A stretch of DNA of 64,000 nt, from contig CAVORH010000039.1 of NCBI GenBank assembly GCA_963698565.1, forward strand, positions 295,047-359,046, given 5' to 3'. Source of the DNA: Sva-07 sp963698565 (GTDB taxonomy: Bacteria; Actinomycetota; Acidimicrobiia; Acidimicrobiales; Ilumatobacteraceae). Below, in pieces: positions 25,817 through 34,822 of the stretch; position 1 is the stretch's first letter; every line of letters begins with the position of its first letter. The position numbers and the translations under genes are program-made. Below the pieces are notes generated by a model, which saw only the letters and a program-made list of their open reading frames with translations, was not told the origin of the DNA and searched no databases.

Positions 25817-26683
25817 ATGAGCATCGATGAGATCGACGTCACGGTGGAGCGACTCGGCGGGTCGTGCGGGGCGATCGTGCGTGGCATCGACGTCACCCGG
25901 CCGCAGTCGCCCGACGAGGTCGAGCGGATCCTCCAGTTGCTCGACGAGCACCTGGTGGTCGCGTTCCCGGGTCAGCGGATGGATCTCGACCGGTTGGAGG
26001 CGTTCACCGATGAACTCGGCGGGCGCGACGTCACGCCGTACGTGACGCCGGTCGACGGGCGGCCGTTCGTGATCCGGGTGATCAAGGAGCCGAGCGACGA
26101 GCTGAACTTCGCCAACGCCTGGCACACCGACCTGTCGTATCTGACGGCACCGCCCGCCTACACCGTGCTCCACGCGCACGACGTGCCGGCGGCGGGTGGC
26201 GACACGATGTGGGCCAATCAGTACCTCGCCTACGAGACGCTGCCCGAGAGCGTCAAGGAGCAGATCGCGGACCTGCGCGGCACGCACTCGGCCGGGATGG
26301 CCTACGGCACCGGTGGGTATCTGGAGGCGGTGGCGGGCAAGAGCTCGATGGGGATCGAGCCGTCGCCCGACGCGTACGCCACCGAGACCCATCCGTTGGT
26401 GATCCGTCATCCGCGGACGGGTCGCCCGGCGCTGTATGCGAACTCGGTGTACACGACCGGCATCGAGGGGATGGATCCCGACGAGGGGCGGGCGCTGCTC
26501 GCCCGGCTGACCGCACACGCCACGCACCCGAACTTCACCTGCCGCCTGCGGTGGGAGCCCGACATGCTCACGATCTGGGACAACTCGGCGACGCAACACT
26601 TCGCGATCAACGACTACCCCGGCGCCCGCCGCGAGCTGTTCCGCACCAGCGTGAAGGGCACCGAACCCCAACCCGTCTCGTGA
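25817..26683 (+). CDS. TauD/TfdA family dioxygenase
   Basis: The 288-residue protein is an Fe(II)/2-oxoglutarate dioxygenase. WHTDLSY gives His103 and Asp105 of the metal site, TQHFAINDY gives distal His261, and the Arg in RRELFRTSVKG binds 2-oxoglutarate. GGDTMWANQYLAYETLP is the TauD core. Such enzymes cleave sulfonates, phenoxyacetates or related acids; without sulfonate transporter genes nearby the substrate is open. Confidence 0.92.
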   Translation: MSIDEIDVTVERLGGSCGAIVRGIDVTRPQSPDEVERILQLLDEHLVVAFPGQRMDLDRLEAFTDELGGRDVTPYVTPVDGRPFVIRVIKEPSDELNFANAWHTDLSYLTAPPAYTVLHAHDVPAAGGDTMWANQYLAYETLPESVKEQIADLRGTHSAGMAYGTGGYLEAVAGKSSMGIEPSPDAYATETHPLVIRHPRTGRPALYANSVYTTGIEGMDPDEGRALLARLTAHATHPNFTCRLRWEPDMLTIWDNSATQHFAINDYPGARRELFRTSVKGTEPQPVS

Positions 26684-26705
26684 CCGATCGCGACGGGCCC
26701 GGCAC

Positions 26706-26738
26706 GATTGCAGCAGGGGTCGGACTCCTGGTGCAATC
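26706..26738. repeat. 33-bp palindrome related to the 31-bp family
   Basis: The arms GATTGCAGCAGGGGT and ACTCCTGGTGCAATC pair imperfectly around CGG. The centre resembles the 31-bp element while the ends differ, so it may be a diverged or parallel family. It lies between the convergent TauD-like and SIMPL genes, a natural terminator site. Confidence 0.65.
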
Positions 26739-26774
26739 GGCGGCGGGGAGCCGGCAGTTGAGTTCTGCGAATCG

Positions 26775-27575
26775 TCACTCGCCGATGGCGTAGGTCACGG
26801 TCAGCAGGACGATCACGCCGGCGACACCCGGCGCGACCGGGACGTCGAACGCTGCGGTGTCGCCCTCGCCACCCTGTGTCATGCCGTGGGGGGAGGTGAG
26901 GAGCACCTTCTCGTGCACGTCGAGCACGACGCCGAGCGGCTCACCGGCGAGGTCGGCCGTGGCCTCGGCCCGGGCCTTCACGTCGGTCCACGCCTCCTCG
27001 CGTGCCGCCTCCATCAGTGCTGTGGGTTCGGTCTCGAAGCGGATGCTCGACGCCCGCACGCTGTCACCGCCGGCCTGGATCGCCTGACCGAGGACGGCAC
27101 CGACACTGTCGACATCGGGGACGACGACGTTGTAACCGATGCTGACGTCGTAGCCCACCACGTTCTGGTACATCATCGGGTCGAAGTACGGGTTGATCCA
27201 GAAACTCGACGTCTGGATGCCGCTCGACGGCACCCCGGCCTCCTCGAGCGAGGCCACGAGGGCGGCGCCGGCTGCCGACGCTGCCGCGCTCGCCTCGGCC
27301 ACGCTGGGCCGCCGGGCGCTCACCCCGATGTCGACGATCATGCGGGTGGGCGCGGCGTACTCGCTGCCCATGCCACCGACGGTGATGCTGCGCGTCTCGG
27401 TGGACACCTGGTCGATGACGGTCGTGTCGGCCGCGTCCGGGGCAGCGGTCGTCGGCGGGGTGACGACGTTCGATGTCGATCCGGAATCGAGAGCAGGCGA
27501 CGTCGTTCCGGCGTCACCGCTCGAACAGGCGACCAGCGACACGGCCGCCACGAATGCAATCAACGGGCGCTTCAT
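26775..27575 (-). CDS. SIMPL (DUF541) domain lipoprotein
   Basis: The ATG at 27575 is preceded by GGGAGGTAG. The N-terminus is a lipoprotein signal with Cys17 (VSLVAC), a Thr/Asp-rich spacer, then a DUF541/SIMPL domain from about residue 55: ITVGGMGSEYAAPTRMIVDIG, GIQTSSFWINPYFD, VGYDVSIGYNVVVPDVDSVG and the helix EAAREEAWTDVKARAEATADL. The family forms periplasmic or surface oligomers and is induced in some stress responses. Length (266) is typical. Confidence 0.9.
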   Translation of the reverse strand: MKRPLIAFVAAVSLVACSSGDAGTTSPALDSGSTSNVVTPPTTAAPDAADTTVIDQVSTETRSITVGGMGSEYAAPTRMIVDIGVSARRPSVAEASAAASAAGAALVASLEEAGVPSSGIQTSSFWINPYFDPMMYQNVVGYDVSIGYNVVVPDVDSVGAVLGQAIQAGGDSVRASSIRFETEPTALMEAAREEAWTDVKARAEATADLAGEPLGVVLDVHEKVLLTSPHGMTQGGEGDTAAFDVPVAPGVAGVIVLLTVTYAIGE

Positions 27576-27819
27576 GGCTACCTCCCTGTCTGACGCCAGT
27601 GTGGGCCGACGGCGTGAGGCGGGGTAGAGGCGAACGGATCGAACACGCCGGCGCGACGCTCGGTGTCCGTCATCGAACGGTGCGTCGAGCCTGGGAGAGC
27701 CCGGACGGACGACTCGCGAGTTCCCACCATCCGGAAGCGCGGCAACTCCGTACATCTTTGCGTCAGCAACCATCGGGCCCTCCGCCGAGAGTCGTGCCCC
27801 GCCAGAAAGGGAAACCACC

Positions 27820-28131
27820 ATGAAGAAGAAGGTCGCCTCCATCATCGCTGCGGGCGTCGCCGCCACGACGCTCGGCGTTGCGGTCTCCGACACCGCCAGC
27901 GCCGCAACCCCGCGCGAGGGCGCGAAGTGCGTCGCCAGCGGCGTTCGGTTCCTCGCCTCGAACGGCCTGCTGCGCGATGCCTTCCGCCAGAAGGTCGACT
28001 ACGCCCCGCTCGACAACACCGGCGGCAGCGGCGACATCCGCACCGACCTGGGCGACTCGGCCTTCCTCCCGCTCGGCCAGGTGATCAAGCTGCACTACAC
28101 CAACCCCGAGCTGTTCTCGTGGTGCGACTGA
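27820..28131 (+). CDS. Small secreted protein, unknown
   Basis: The 103-residue ORF has a clean Sec signal (KKK, then SIIAAGVAATTLGVAVSDTA, cleavage after ASA near residue 29) and a ribosome site AGAAAGG. The mature ~74 residues contain two cysteines (KCVASG and the penultimate SWCD) that could form one disulfide, plus FLASNGLLRDAFRQKVDY and GQVIKLHYTNPELF. I do not recognise it. A G/C-rich hairpin follows 27 nt after the stop. Confidence 0.75.
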   Translation: MKKKVASIIAAGVAATTLGVAVSDTASAATPREGAKCVASGVRFLASNGLLRDAFRQKVDYAPLDNTGGSGDIRTDLGDSAFLPLGQVIKLHYTNPELFSWCD

Positions 28132-28158
28132 CCGACTGAGGTCGACACACACCGACAC

Positions 28159-28201
28159 CGGCCCGATTCGTCGCACTGCGAGCGTGCGGCGGATCGGGCC
28201 G
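28159..28201 (+). terminator. Long G/C-rich hairpin, terminator-like
   Basis: CGGCCCGATTCGTCGCA at 28159-28175 pairs with TGCGGCGGATCGGGCCG at 28185-28201 (15 of 17 positions) around a 9-nt loop. No T-tract follows, as usual in high-G+C actinobacteria. It lies just downstream of the small secreted protein gene. Confidence 0.5.
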
Positions 28202-28323
28202 TTGCGCGTCCCGACTCCGGGCGCAATCGAGTCAGACGAGCGGAGGCCGCCCGGATGGCGACAGCCGGACGGTGACGCGCAGGGCTCCGACCCCGGGCCT
28301 CATGCTCAGGCTCCGGCTCAGGC

Positions 28324-28635
28324 TCAGGCTGCGGCGCGATGGTCCAGCGCCCCGAGGACGGTCCAGAGTTCGGTGCGGAGGCGGTCGGCCTGGGGCGGAC
28401 GCAAGCGGTTGGCGACCACGACGCCCTCGATCATGTCGGCGAGTACGGCACTGCGGGGACGATCGTGGAGGCGGATCGACACCACGGCACCGTCGGGGCG
28501 GCGCCGGATCGAGCGGTCGACGCCGACGAGCCGTGGCGGACACCGGAAGCTCGGCCCGACGAGCCCTCGCCGACGCGCCTCTCGGGTGATCGCCCGGGCG
28601 GCGGCAGCAAACTCGACGGTGGTTGCGACTTCCAT
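28324..28635 (-). CDS. Hypothetical 103-residue basic protein
   Basis: The frame ending at 28324 reads as a plausible protein only from the ATG at 28635 (MEVATTVEFAAAARAITREA). It has GLVGPSFRCPPRLVGVDRSI, VVSIRLHDRPRSAVLADMIE and VVANRLRPPQADRLRTELW, with strands and helices in a regular order and a high Arg content. No membrane segment or signal is present. The opposite strand also has open frames, but of poor composition. I cannot name the family. Confidence 0.6.
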   Translation of the reverse strand: MEVATTVEFAAAARAITREARRRGLVGPSFRCPPRLVGVDRSIRRRPDGAVVSIRLHDRPRSAVLADMIEGVVVANRLRPPQADRLRTELWTVLGALDHRAAA

Positions 28636-28718
28636 ACGCCAACCATGATGACGAAGGGGTACGTCAGGGTTGGCCGAGCCGCTGCCGCTCGACCAGGATC
28701 GAGCGCCCGCCGGGCACG

Positions 28719-29360
28719 TCAGGCGCGATCGATGCCGATGTAGGCGAGCAGCTCGGTGTCGTCGGGCAGATCGATCACGGCGGGGGCATCGGTGAGCGGG
28801 GCGACGAACTCGGGAAGCAGGTCGTACTCCTCGGCCATCCGCGCGGCGGCGCCGTCGAACCCCGGCGCGAAGTAGATCACGGTGAACTCCACGATCTCGG
28901 TGCCATCTTGCCGCGACAGGTCCTCGTAGCCGAGGGCTGTGAGGCGGTCGACGTTGCGGGCGGCGGTCCCGGCGATCCCGGAGCCGTTGGCGACGGCGAC
29001 GACGATGTCCGCGCGGTCGGGAAGCGCGACGGGGTCGGTCGTGTCCGGATCGCTGGTCTCCGGATCGGTGGTGCCCAGATCGGTGCCGTCCGTGTCGGTG
29101 GTCTCCGGCTCCGTTGTCACCGGCACGGTTGTGTCGGGCTCGGTGGTCTCCGGAGCATCGGTGGTCTCCGGAGCATCGGTGGTTTCTGGGACGGCATCGG
29201 TGGTGGTCGCTACTTCGGTCGTCGGCGCGGGGGCCTCGGTAGTAGTGGGTGGGATGATCGTGGCGTCGACGGGCACGTTGTTCGGGAGCCCGGCGATGGC
29301 AACGCCGGCGCCGATCGACAGCAGCGCAACGATCACGTAGGCCAACCACTGGTGTTTCAT
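28719..29360 (-). CDS. Membrane-anchored LytR_C domain protein
   Basis: The 213-residue protein has an N-terminal membrane anchor (residues 5-25, WLAYVIVALLSIGAGVAIAG), a long Thr/Glu/Asp/Pro linker with repeated TTDAPET units (about 40-110), and a C-terminal LytR_C-type domain: ADIVVAVANGSGIAGTAARN, VDRLTALGYED and VIYFAPGFDGAAARMAEEY. LytR_C domains accompany cell-wall glycopolymer ligases. Here the domain stands alone, without the LCP catalytic part. Confidence 0.85.
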   Translation of the reverse strand: MKHQWLAYVIVALLSIGAGVAIAGLPNNVPVDATIIPPTTTEAPAPTTEVATTTDAVPETTDAPETTDAPETTEPDTTVPVTTEPETTDTDGTDLGTTDPETSDPDTTDPVALPDRADIVVAVANGSGIAGTAARNVDRLTALGYEDLSRQDGTEIVEFTVIYFAPGFDGAAARMAEEYDLLPEFVAPLTDAPAVIDLPDDTELLAYIGIDRA

Positions 29361-29518
29361 GACGTCCCGAGGCTACCGACCCGCCGTCCTGACAAGTGGT
29401 CAATCGCCGCCCGCGGTCGATCGTTGTGCGTACCCGATCGTGTCGCTCCGGGCCGTCGACGCCGCCGCACTCCTGCGGGTGGACCAGGACGCTCGGGACG
29501 CGTCGATACAGTCGGCGT

Positions 29519-30514
29519 ATGAGCGAGGCGGCGATCGAGGCTCCGGGAAGCGGTCCGACGGCGCGTCGGATGGCCGACGCAGCGGCCGGCACCCACGGCC
29601 TCACTCCAACACAGATCCGCACGCTCGATGCGTTGCGCCGCACTCCCGAACCGGTGGTGTTCGATCCCGATGTCGTCGCCGACATCCGCACCGAGATGCG
29701 CATCGCGCTCGACGAGTTCGCCGAGCGGCTCCAACCCAACCAGGACCTCTACGTCTCGAAGCACAAGCTGGCGACTGTGTTGGAGTGCGAGGAGAACCAC
29801 CTCATCCCGGACGACTTCGAGTGGAAGCCGTCCACGGCGAAAGGGCAGGTGGCGCACAGGGCGATCCAGCTGACTTTGTCATGGCGGGGTGAGCAGAACC
29901 CGACCGATCTCGTCGACGAGGCGATGGCCCGCCTGGCCGACGAGGAGCGGGGCATCGGGGCATGGATCGCGGCGCTCTCCCCCGCCGACGAGGCCGACCT
30001 GCGTGGCCAGTCGGTCGAGCGGCTCACGAAGTTCATGGAGTGCTTCCCACCGCTCGACAAACGGTCGAACCCGATGACCGAGTCGTCGATCCGCTGGCCG
30101 AACGACGGCCCGATCGTGTTGTCGGGCAAGGTCGACCTGGTGATGGGCCGCCCCCGCGGCAACGAGGCGAGCAAGGTGATCATCGACCTCAAGACCGGGC
30201 GCCCGAACGTGCGCCACCGCCAGGACCTCGGCTTCTACGCACTGCTCGAGACGCTCGTGCGGGCAGTGCCGCCACGCAAGCTGGCGACGTTCTACCTCGA
30301 CGCCGCCGAGGCGCAGGCGGAAGACGTGAGCGAGCGGCTGTTGCGCACGGCGGTGCGCCGCACGCTCGACGGGATCAACCGGATCATCGAGCTCCAGGCC
30401 GAGGGGCGTCCACCGGTCCGACGCCCCGGCGTGACGTGCCGCTGGTGCCCCCTCGCCGACTCGTGCGACGAGGGTCGGGCCCACCTCGCCGCCCAGTCGA
30501 CCGCCGACGGGTGA
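29519..30514 (+). CDS. RecB-like PD-(D/E)XK nuclease with Fe-S cysteines
   Basis: From ATG 29519 the 331-residue protein has the nuclease order of AddB/Cas4/RecB families: SKHKLATVLEC with Cys90, GQVAHRAIQL (motif I His), GKVDLVMG with Asp206, VIIDLKTGRPN with Asp223 and Lys225, QDLGFYALL (Q-motif), and a C-terminal CRWCPLADSC (Cys307, Cys310, Cys316). One N-terminal and three C-terminal cysteines are the [4Fe-4S] set of this group. No helicase, CRISPR or recombination genes are adjacent, so it is an orphan DNA-repair-type exonuclease, a common actinobacterial gene. Confidence 0.88.
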   Translation: MSEAAIEAPGSGPTARRMADAAAGTHGLTPTQIRTLDALRRTPEPVVFDPDVVADIRTEMRIALDEFAERLQPNQDLYVSKHKLATVLECEENHLIPDDFEWKPSTAKGQVAHRAIQLTLSWRGEQNPTDLVDEAMARLADEERGIGAWIAALSPADEADLRGQSVERLTKFMECFPPLDKRSNPMTESSIRWPNDGPIVLSGKVDLVMGRPRGNEASKVIIDLKTGRPNVRHRQDLGFYALLETLVRAVPPRKLATFYLDAAEAQAEDVSERLLRTAVRRTLDGINRIIELQAEGRPPVRRPGVTCRWCPLADSCDEGRAHLAAQSTADG

Positions 30515-30544
30515 CCTGATCCCCGGGCGATCCACCACCCCGCA

Positions 30545-30713
30545 CGACTCTCGGCGATCTGGTTTCACCCGCCGTGACCAGATCCGCCGACACCGGAATC
30601 TGGACCCGCGGCGCCGGGGTGGACTTCCCGCTGGTCGGAGCGCACACCCTCAGCGCCCAACTCCGAGCGGATTTGGTTTCACCTGCTGCGACCTCATCCG
30701 CCGAGACCGGAAT
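30545..30713. repeat. Two copies of a third palindromic repeat family
   Basis: Copies near 30549-30600 and 30660-30712 are about 55 bp long: ATCTGGTTTCACCCGCCGTG then ACCAGATCCGCCGACACCGG in the first, and GGATTTGGTTTCACCTGCTG then CATCCGCCGAGACCGG in the second. The third copy, at 32360, has the best stem. They lie between the convergent nuclease and secreted protein genes; nothing else is seen in this 216-nt gap. Confidence 0.7.
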
Positions 30714-30730
30714 GGGGGCCGGGAATCGGG

Positions 30731-31474
30731 TCAGTTGGAGATGCCGAGGGTCTGGATCTCGTCGACGTCGTAGGCGACGGTCGCGGTCCGATCGATGGTG
30801 CCCGCGTTGCCGGAGCGCTCCGACGATCGGTAGGTCACTGTCCACGTGGCGGTGACTGTGAGGCCGAAGGGATCGTTGTCCGGTGATGACGCCCGGTAGG
30901 TGTACCCGCACGGACCCTCCCCCGGGTCGTCGAGGTCGACGATCGGCACGCCCGCGCCCTCGCACTCCACGACGTCGCCGTTGCCCATGTCCCAACTGGT
31001 CGACGCAAGCGTGACGGTGGCCTCCGCCCAGTGCGGCCCGGCCTCGGCTCGGACCGTCACCGGCACCTGTTCCTGCAGCGCCAGCCACATCCCGAGGTTG
31101 ACCACGCCGCCCGCCTCAGGTGGTGGGCTGATGTCGAGTTGCGGAGTGGGCACCGCCCGACGTGCCCGGTCGACCGCATCGTCGATCGCATCCTGCACGG
31201 TGATCGTGATGTCGACCCACGTGAACCCGGTGGTTCCGTTCGGACACTCCCAGTTGAACACGACCTCCTCGCGCCCGTCGGGGAACCGACGCCCCACTGA
31301 CCCCCCACTGGATTCGAAGAACGTGTAGCCGAAGGGTTCGGGGTTGCCGTACGCCGTCGGATCCCACCCGTCCGCAGAGGTCGCCGGCACCCAGCGGCAA
31401 GGCTGCGGAACGGCCACCACCCCACTCGGCCTTGGTACCGGCTTCGGAGCCGGGTCGTTGCACTCCACCGTCAC
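30731..31474 (-). CDS. Secreted beta-rich protein, 5' end uncertain
   Basis: The intact frame from GTG 31474 encodes 247 residues rich in Trp, Gly and Thr: QPCRWVPATSADGWDPTAYG, FNWECPNGTTGFTWVDITIT, TVTLASTSWDMGNGDVVECE and TVTATWTVTYRSSERSGNAG. Four or more Cys suggest an exported, disulfide-bonded beta protein. The signal peptide is missing from this frame; an Ala/Leu-rich stretch (LSLTPITPYAAKG) lies just upstream at about 31530-31568 in other frames. The true start is therefore probably near 31620 and the 5' part carries frameshifts. Family not recognised. Confidence 0.65.
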   Translation of the reverse strand: MTVECNDPAPKPVPRPSGVVAVPQPCRWVPATSADGWDPTAYGNPEPFGYTFFESSGGSVGRRFPDGREEVVFNWECPNGTTGFTWVDITITVQDAIDDAVDRARRAVPTPQLDISPPPEAGGVVNLGMWLALQEQVPVTVRAEAGPHWAEATVTLASTSWDMGNGDVVECEGAGVPIVDLDDPGEGPCGYTYRASSPDNDPFGLTVTATWTVTYRSSERSGNAGTIDRTATVAYDVDEIQTLGISN

Positions 31475-31518
31475 CGAGTCCCCGTCGACCGTGCGGGTAC
31501 AGCCGCTCCTCGGTGGAG

Positions 31519-32270
31519 TTATCGCTGCTGCCCTTCGCCGCGTACGGCGTAATCGGAGTCAGCGACAATCACAGCGCAACGAGGCGAAGCGACTACAGCC
31601 GGAGGGCACTCTGTCGACGCCTTCCCATCTGCCAAGTCTGGGTTGCCGCCCTCAATCTTCCAAACTGCCGTCGACATTCCGCAGGAAGACGAGTGGACCG
31701 GTAATGCGACCACGCTGGGATCAACGATCGCATCATCTCCATTCGGCCCTGCACCCACTTCGACAAGAATCCAGGAGTCGATCTCACAGATCTGCAGCTC
31801 GACGACATCGCCACCGTCCGCAACGAACGTCGGCGGGCACCTCGACGATCATCGATGCCGGGACCGACGGGCTCGGCCGAATTGCGTGGTTCTGTCTCGG
31901 TACTCCGCCAGCGTTCCTCGAAGTTGTCGCGCGAAGAACCCAGTGCGATCGCTCAAGAGCCGCCTGCTCCTTGGCGGCGTCGAACGGATCCTGCGAGGCT
32001 TCGTTCGCCGAGACGGTCGGCTTCGAGGAAGTCGGCTTCGACTTCGGCGGCGAGGGCTTCGGCGGGGTCGAGGGTGGTGGTGGGCGCCACGGTCGTGGGG
32101 GCCTCGGAGGTGGGCGGGGTGGGTTCCGTGGTGGGGGTGGTGGGCGGGGTCGCCACCGCAACGGTCGGGGCGGGTTCGGTGGTCGACGGGGCGGCGTCGC
32201 TCGACGAGCAGGCGCCGGCAAGGAGCGCGGCCGCCGCGACACCGATCAGCACGCTCCCCGCACGTGTCAT
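31519..32270 (-). pseudogene. Frameshifted lipoprotein gene
   Basis: The ATG at 32270 starts a good lipoprotein signal (MTRAGSVLIGVAAAALLAGA then Cys21), a Thr/Pro linker and EALAAEVEADFLEADRLGE. The frame is then lost near 32020. The protein-like sequence continues in three other pieces: EASQDPFDAAKEQAALE (to about 31955), GSSRDNFEERWRSTETEPRN (about 31935-31870), and FVADGGDVVELQICEIDSW followed by ILVEVGAGPNGDDAIVDP (31820-31519). At least three single-base shifts are needed. The joined product would be a ~245-residue lipoprotein next to the secreted gene at 30731, probably one small envelope operon. Confidence 0.6.
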
Positions 32271-32359
32271 CGCAAAATCGTACCCCTCACACATCACCCT
32301 GTCAGTGGGCGACCGAACCGCACGAGCGGAAGCGAGATCGTCGCGCCAGCAGGCGGGTG

Positions 32360-32415
32360 GTGATTCCGGTCTCGGCGGATCTGGTCGCGACGGCCGAGAC
32401 CAGATCCGCTGAGAG
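32360..32415. repeat. Third-family repeat with 12-bp perfect stem
   Basis: GCGGATCTGGTC (32375-32386) and GACCAGATCCGC (32398-32409) form a perfect 12-bp stem with an 11-nt loop, flanked by TGATTCCGGTCTCG. It is the reverse-oriented relative of the copies at 30549 and 30660. It lies in the 258-nt gap before the DUF4012 gene, which holds nothing else I can name. Confidence 0.75.
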
Positions 32416-32528
32416 CGTGTGGGCCGGGAGCGGCTGGTCGCTCGGCGGAGATCAGGCGCGGCCGGTGAGGCAGCGCTCGCAGGCGTGCGGGTCGGGGCGA
32501 TCGGTGCTCGGGTAACCTCGCCAGCCGG

Positions 32529-34814
32529 ATGAAGCGGCGCCGCGTCAACGATCGAGTCGTGGTGCCCGTCGCCGTGATCGCCGGGCTCGTCGCTGCCCTC
32601 AGCGGTGCGAGCCCTACCGGCACCACGGGGACCGATTGGCTCCTGACCGTCGCCGGTGTCTCCCTCGTGACCTGGGCGGGAGCATCCACCACCTGGTGGG
32701 TCGGTGCCGCGTTGGCGGGACTCGCCGCAGCAATCGCCGGCAACCTCGCCCTCACGGCGGTCGGCCTGGCGGCGTTCGTCGGCGCGCTCTGGATCGGGCT
32801 CCAACGCCGTGATCTCCCCGTCGCCCGCGCCATCGTGATCGGCGTGGGCTGCAACGTGCTGATCCGCTCGGAGCTGGGAGGGTTCCTCGGGCTCTCCACC
32901 ATCATCGGCGTCGCCGCCGGCGCGGCGATCGTCGTGCTCGGCCTGCGCCGCCGCCCCAGCCGGATCCGTCGTGGCGTCTGGATCGGCGTCGCCGCCAGCG
33001 GGGCCGTACTGGTCCTCGCCACCGCAGGTGTCGCCGTCGCTGCCGCCAGCTCACGCATCGACCTCACCGCCGGCAATCGTCTCGCCCGCGACGGCCTCGA
33101 GCTGCTCAACGACGGCGACTACCTCGCTGCAGCCGACCTGTTCACGCAGGCCGCCAGCGCCTTCGACGAGGCCGACGGCGCACTCTCGGCTCCGTGGGCC
33201 AGGCCCGCCGCGCTCGTACCCGGCCTCGCGCAGAATCTCGCCGCCGCCCAGCGCCTGGCGTCGAGCGCCACCGACGCGTCCGCGGACGTCAGCGCCGCCC
33301 TCGCCCTCGTCGATCCCGAGCAGTTGCGCCTCGTCAACGGCCGCATCGACGTCGACGCGATCCGTCTGATCCAGGAACCGTTCCACGCCGTTCAGGATTC
33401 GATCGGCGGACTCGAGGCAGCGATCGACGACTCGGCCTCTCCCTGGCTGATCGCACCGCTCCAGACCCGGCTCGACGACCTCGACGCCGAACTCGCCGAC
33501 AACAGTGCTCGCCTCGACAACGCCGTGCTCGCCGTCGACCTCGCACCGCAGCTCCTCGGCGCCGACGGCCCCCGACGCTACTTCATTGCCTTCACCACGC
33601 CAGCAGAGGTCCGTGGCCACGGCGGCTTCATGGGCAACTGGGCCGAGCTCAGCGCCGTCGACGGCCGCCTGGCCATCACCCACTTCGGCCGCACCCTCGA
33701 CCTCAACCGCGTCGACGGCACCCGCACGGTCACCGGGCCCGAGGATTGGCTCGACCAGTGGGGTTCCTACGGCTTCACCTCCGGACCGGGCAGTGCGACC
33801 GAGCCCGAGCCGTGGTCGAACGTCACGATCTCCCCCGAGTTCCCGTCGACGGCACAGGTGATCGCCGAGCTGTACCCGCAGAGCGGCGGCGACGAGATCG
33901 ACGGGGTCTTCGCGATGGACCCGTACGTGCTCGAGGCGCTGCTGCGCCTCACCGGGCCGATCTCGATTGCCGGCTCGGACACACCGCTGTCGGACGCGAA
34001 CGTGGCGCAGTTCCTGCTGGTCGATCAGTACGAGATCGACGACAGCCCCGCCCGCGTGGACCTGCTCGACGAGGTGGCCCGGGCGACGATCGGCCAGGTG
34101 CTCGGCGGGGACCTGCCCAACCCGACCGTGGTCGCCCGCGAACTCGGCCCGGCCGCCGCCCAGGGACACCTCGCCGGGTGGTCACGCAACCTCGACGAAC
34201 AGCGGTTGTTCGAGCAGGTCAACCTGTCGGCGTCCCTCCCCGACCCGGCCGGAGGTGACGGCTACGCCGTGGTGCTCAACAATGCCGGCGCCAACAAGCT
34301 CGACGTCTACCTCGATCGATCGATCAGCTACGACGCCACCGTCGACCCCACCACCGGTGCCGTCGAGGCGACGGCCACCATCACGCTCACCAATACCGTC
34401 GATCCCGACGGTCTCCCGAGCGGCGTGACCGGCAACTACACCGGCGAACCGATCGGCACGAACCGCACGCTGCTCTCGCTGTACACACCGCTCGACGTCA
34501 TCGAAGCGACCGTGGCGCTCGACGGCGACGACCCCGCGCCGTTCACCCTCGACGACGGCAGCGAGGCGGGCTGGAACGTCGCCTCGGGATTCGTCGCGAT
34601 CCCGCCGGGAGAGTCGGTCGTGGTCACGATCCGACTGGCCGGGGCGATCGAGCAGCCGGCCGACGCGACCCTCGTCGTGCGCCCGATGCCGATGGTGCTC
34701 CCGGAACGACATCGCATCGACGTCCGCAGCACCGACGGCACTCCGCTGATCGACTTCGACGGCGTCATCGATCGCACCTCTCGACTCCGCCCATCGCCGG
34801 GCGACGACGGGTAG
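32529..34814 (+). CDS. DUF4012 membrane protein
   Basis: The 761-residue protein has about six hydrophobic segments in the first 175 residues, then a large extracytoplasmic part. DUF4012 hallmarks are RRYFIAFTTPAEVRGHGGFM (about 345-365), the LAITHFGRT strand, FPSTAQVIAELYPQ, and DGVFAMDPYVLEALLRLTGP. The C-terminal 200 residues form beta domains (YDATVDPTTGAVEATATITL). DUF4012 proteins are common at the edge of actinobacterial exopolysaccharide loci and have a distant similarity to LCP-type proteins, so a role in glycan attachment or chain handling is plausible. It opens the glycan locus, 8 nt before the dehydratase gene. Confidence 0.9.
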   Translation: MKRRRVNDRVVVPVAVIAGLVAALSGASPTGTTGTDWLLTVAGVSLVTWAGASTTWWVGAALAGLAAAIAGNLALTAVGLAAFVGALWIGLQRRDLPVARAIVIGVGCNVLIRSELGGFLGLSTIIGVAAGAAIVVLGLRRRPSRIRRGVWIGVAASGAVLVLATAGVAVAAASSRIDLTAGNRLARDGLELLNDGDYLAAADLFTQAASAFDEADGALSAPWARPAALVPGLAQNLAAAQRLASSATDASADVSAALALVDPEQLRLVNGRIDVDAIRLIQEPFHAVQDSIGGLEAAIDDSASPWLIAPLQTRLDDLDAELADNSARLDNAVLAVDLAPQLLGADGPRRYFIAFTTPAEVRGHGGFMGNWAELSAVDGRLAITHFGRTLDLNRVDGTRTVTGPEDWLDQWGSYGFTSGPGSATEPEPWSNVTISPEFPSTAQVIAELYPQSGGDEIDGVFAMDPYVLEALLRLTGPISIAGSDTPLSDANVAQFLLVDQYEIDDSPARVDLLDEVARATIGQVLGGDLPNPTVVARELGPAAAQGHLAGWSRNLDEQRLFEQVNLSASLPDPAGGDGYAVVLNNAGANKLDVYLDRSISYDATVDPTTGAVEATATITLTNTVDPDGLPSGVTGNYTGEPIGTNRTLLSLYTPLDVIEATVALDGDDPAPFTLDDGSEAGWNVASGFVAIPPGESVVVTIRLAGAIEQPADATLVVRPMPMVLPERHRIDVRSTDGTPLIDFDGVIDRTSRLRPSPGDDG

Positions 34815-34822
34815 CGTCGCCC

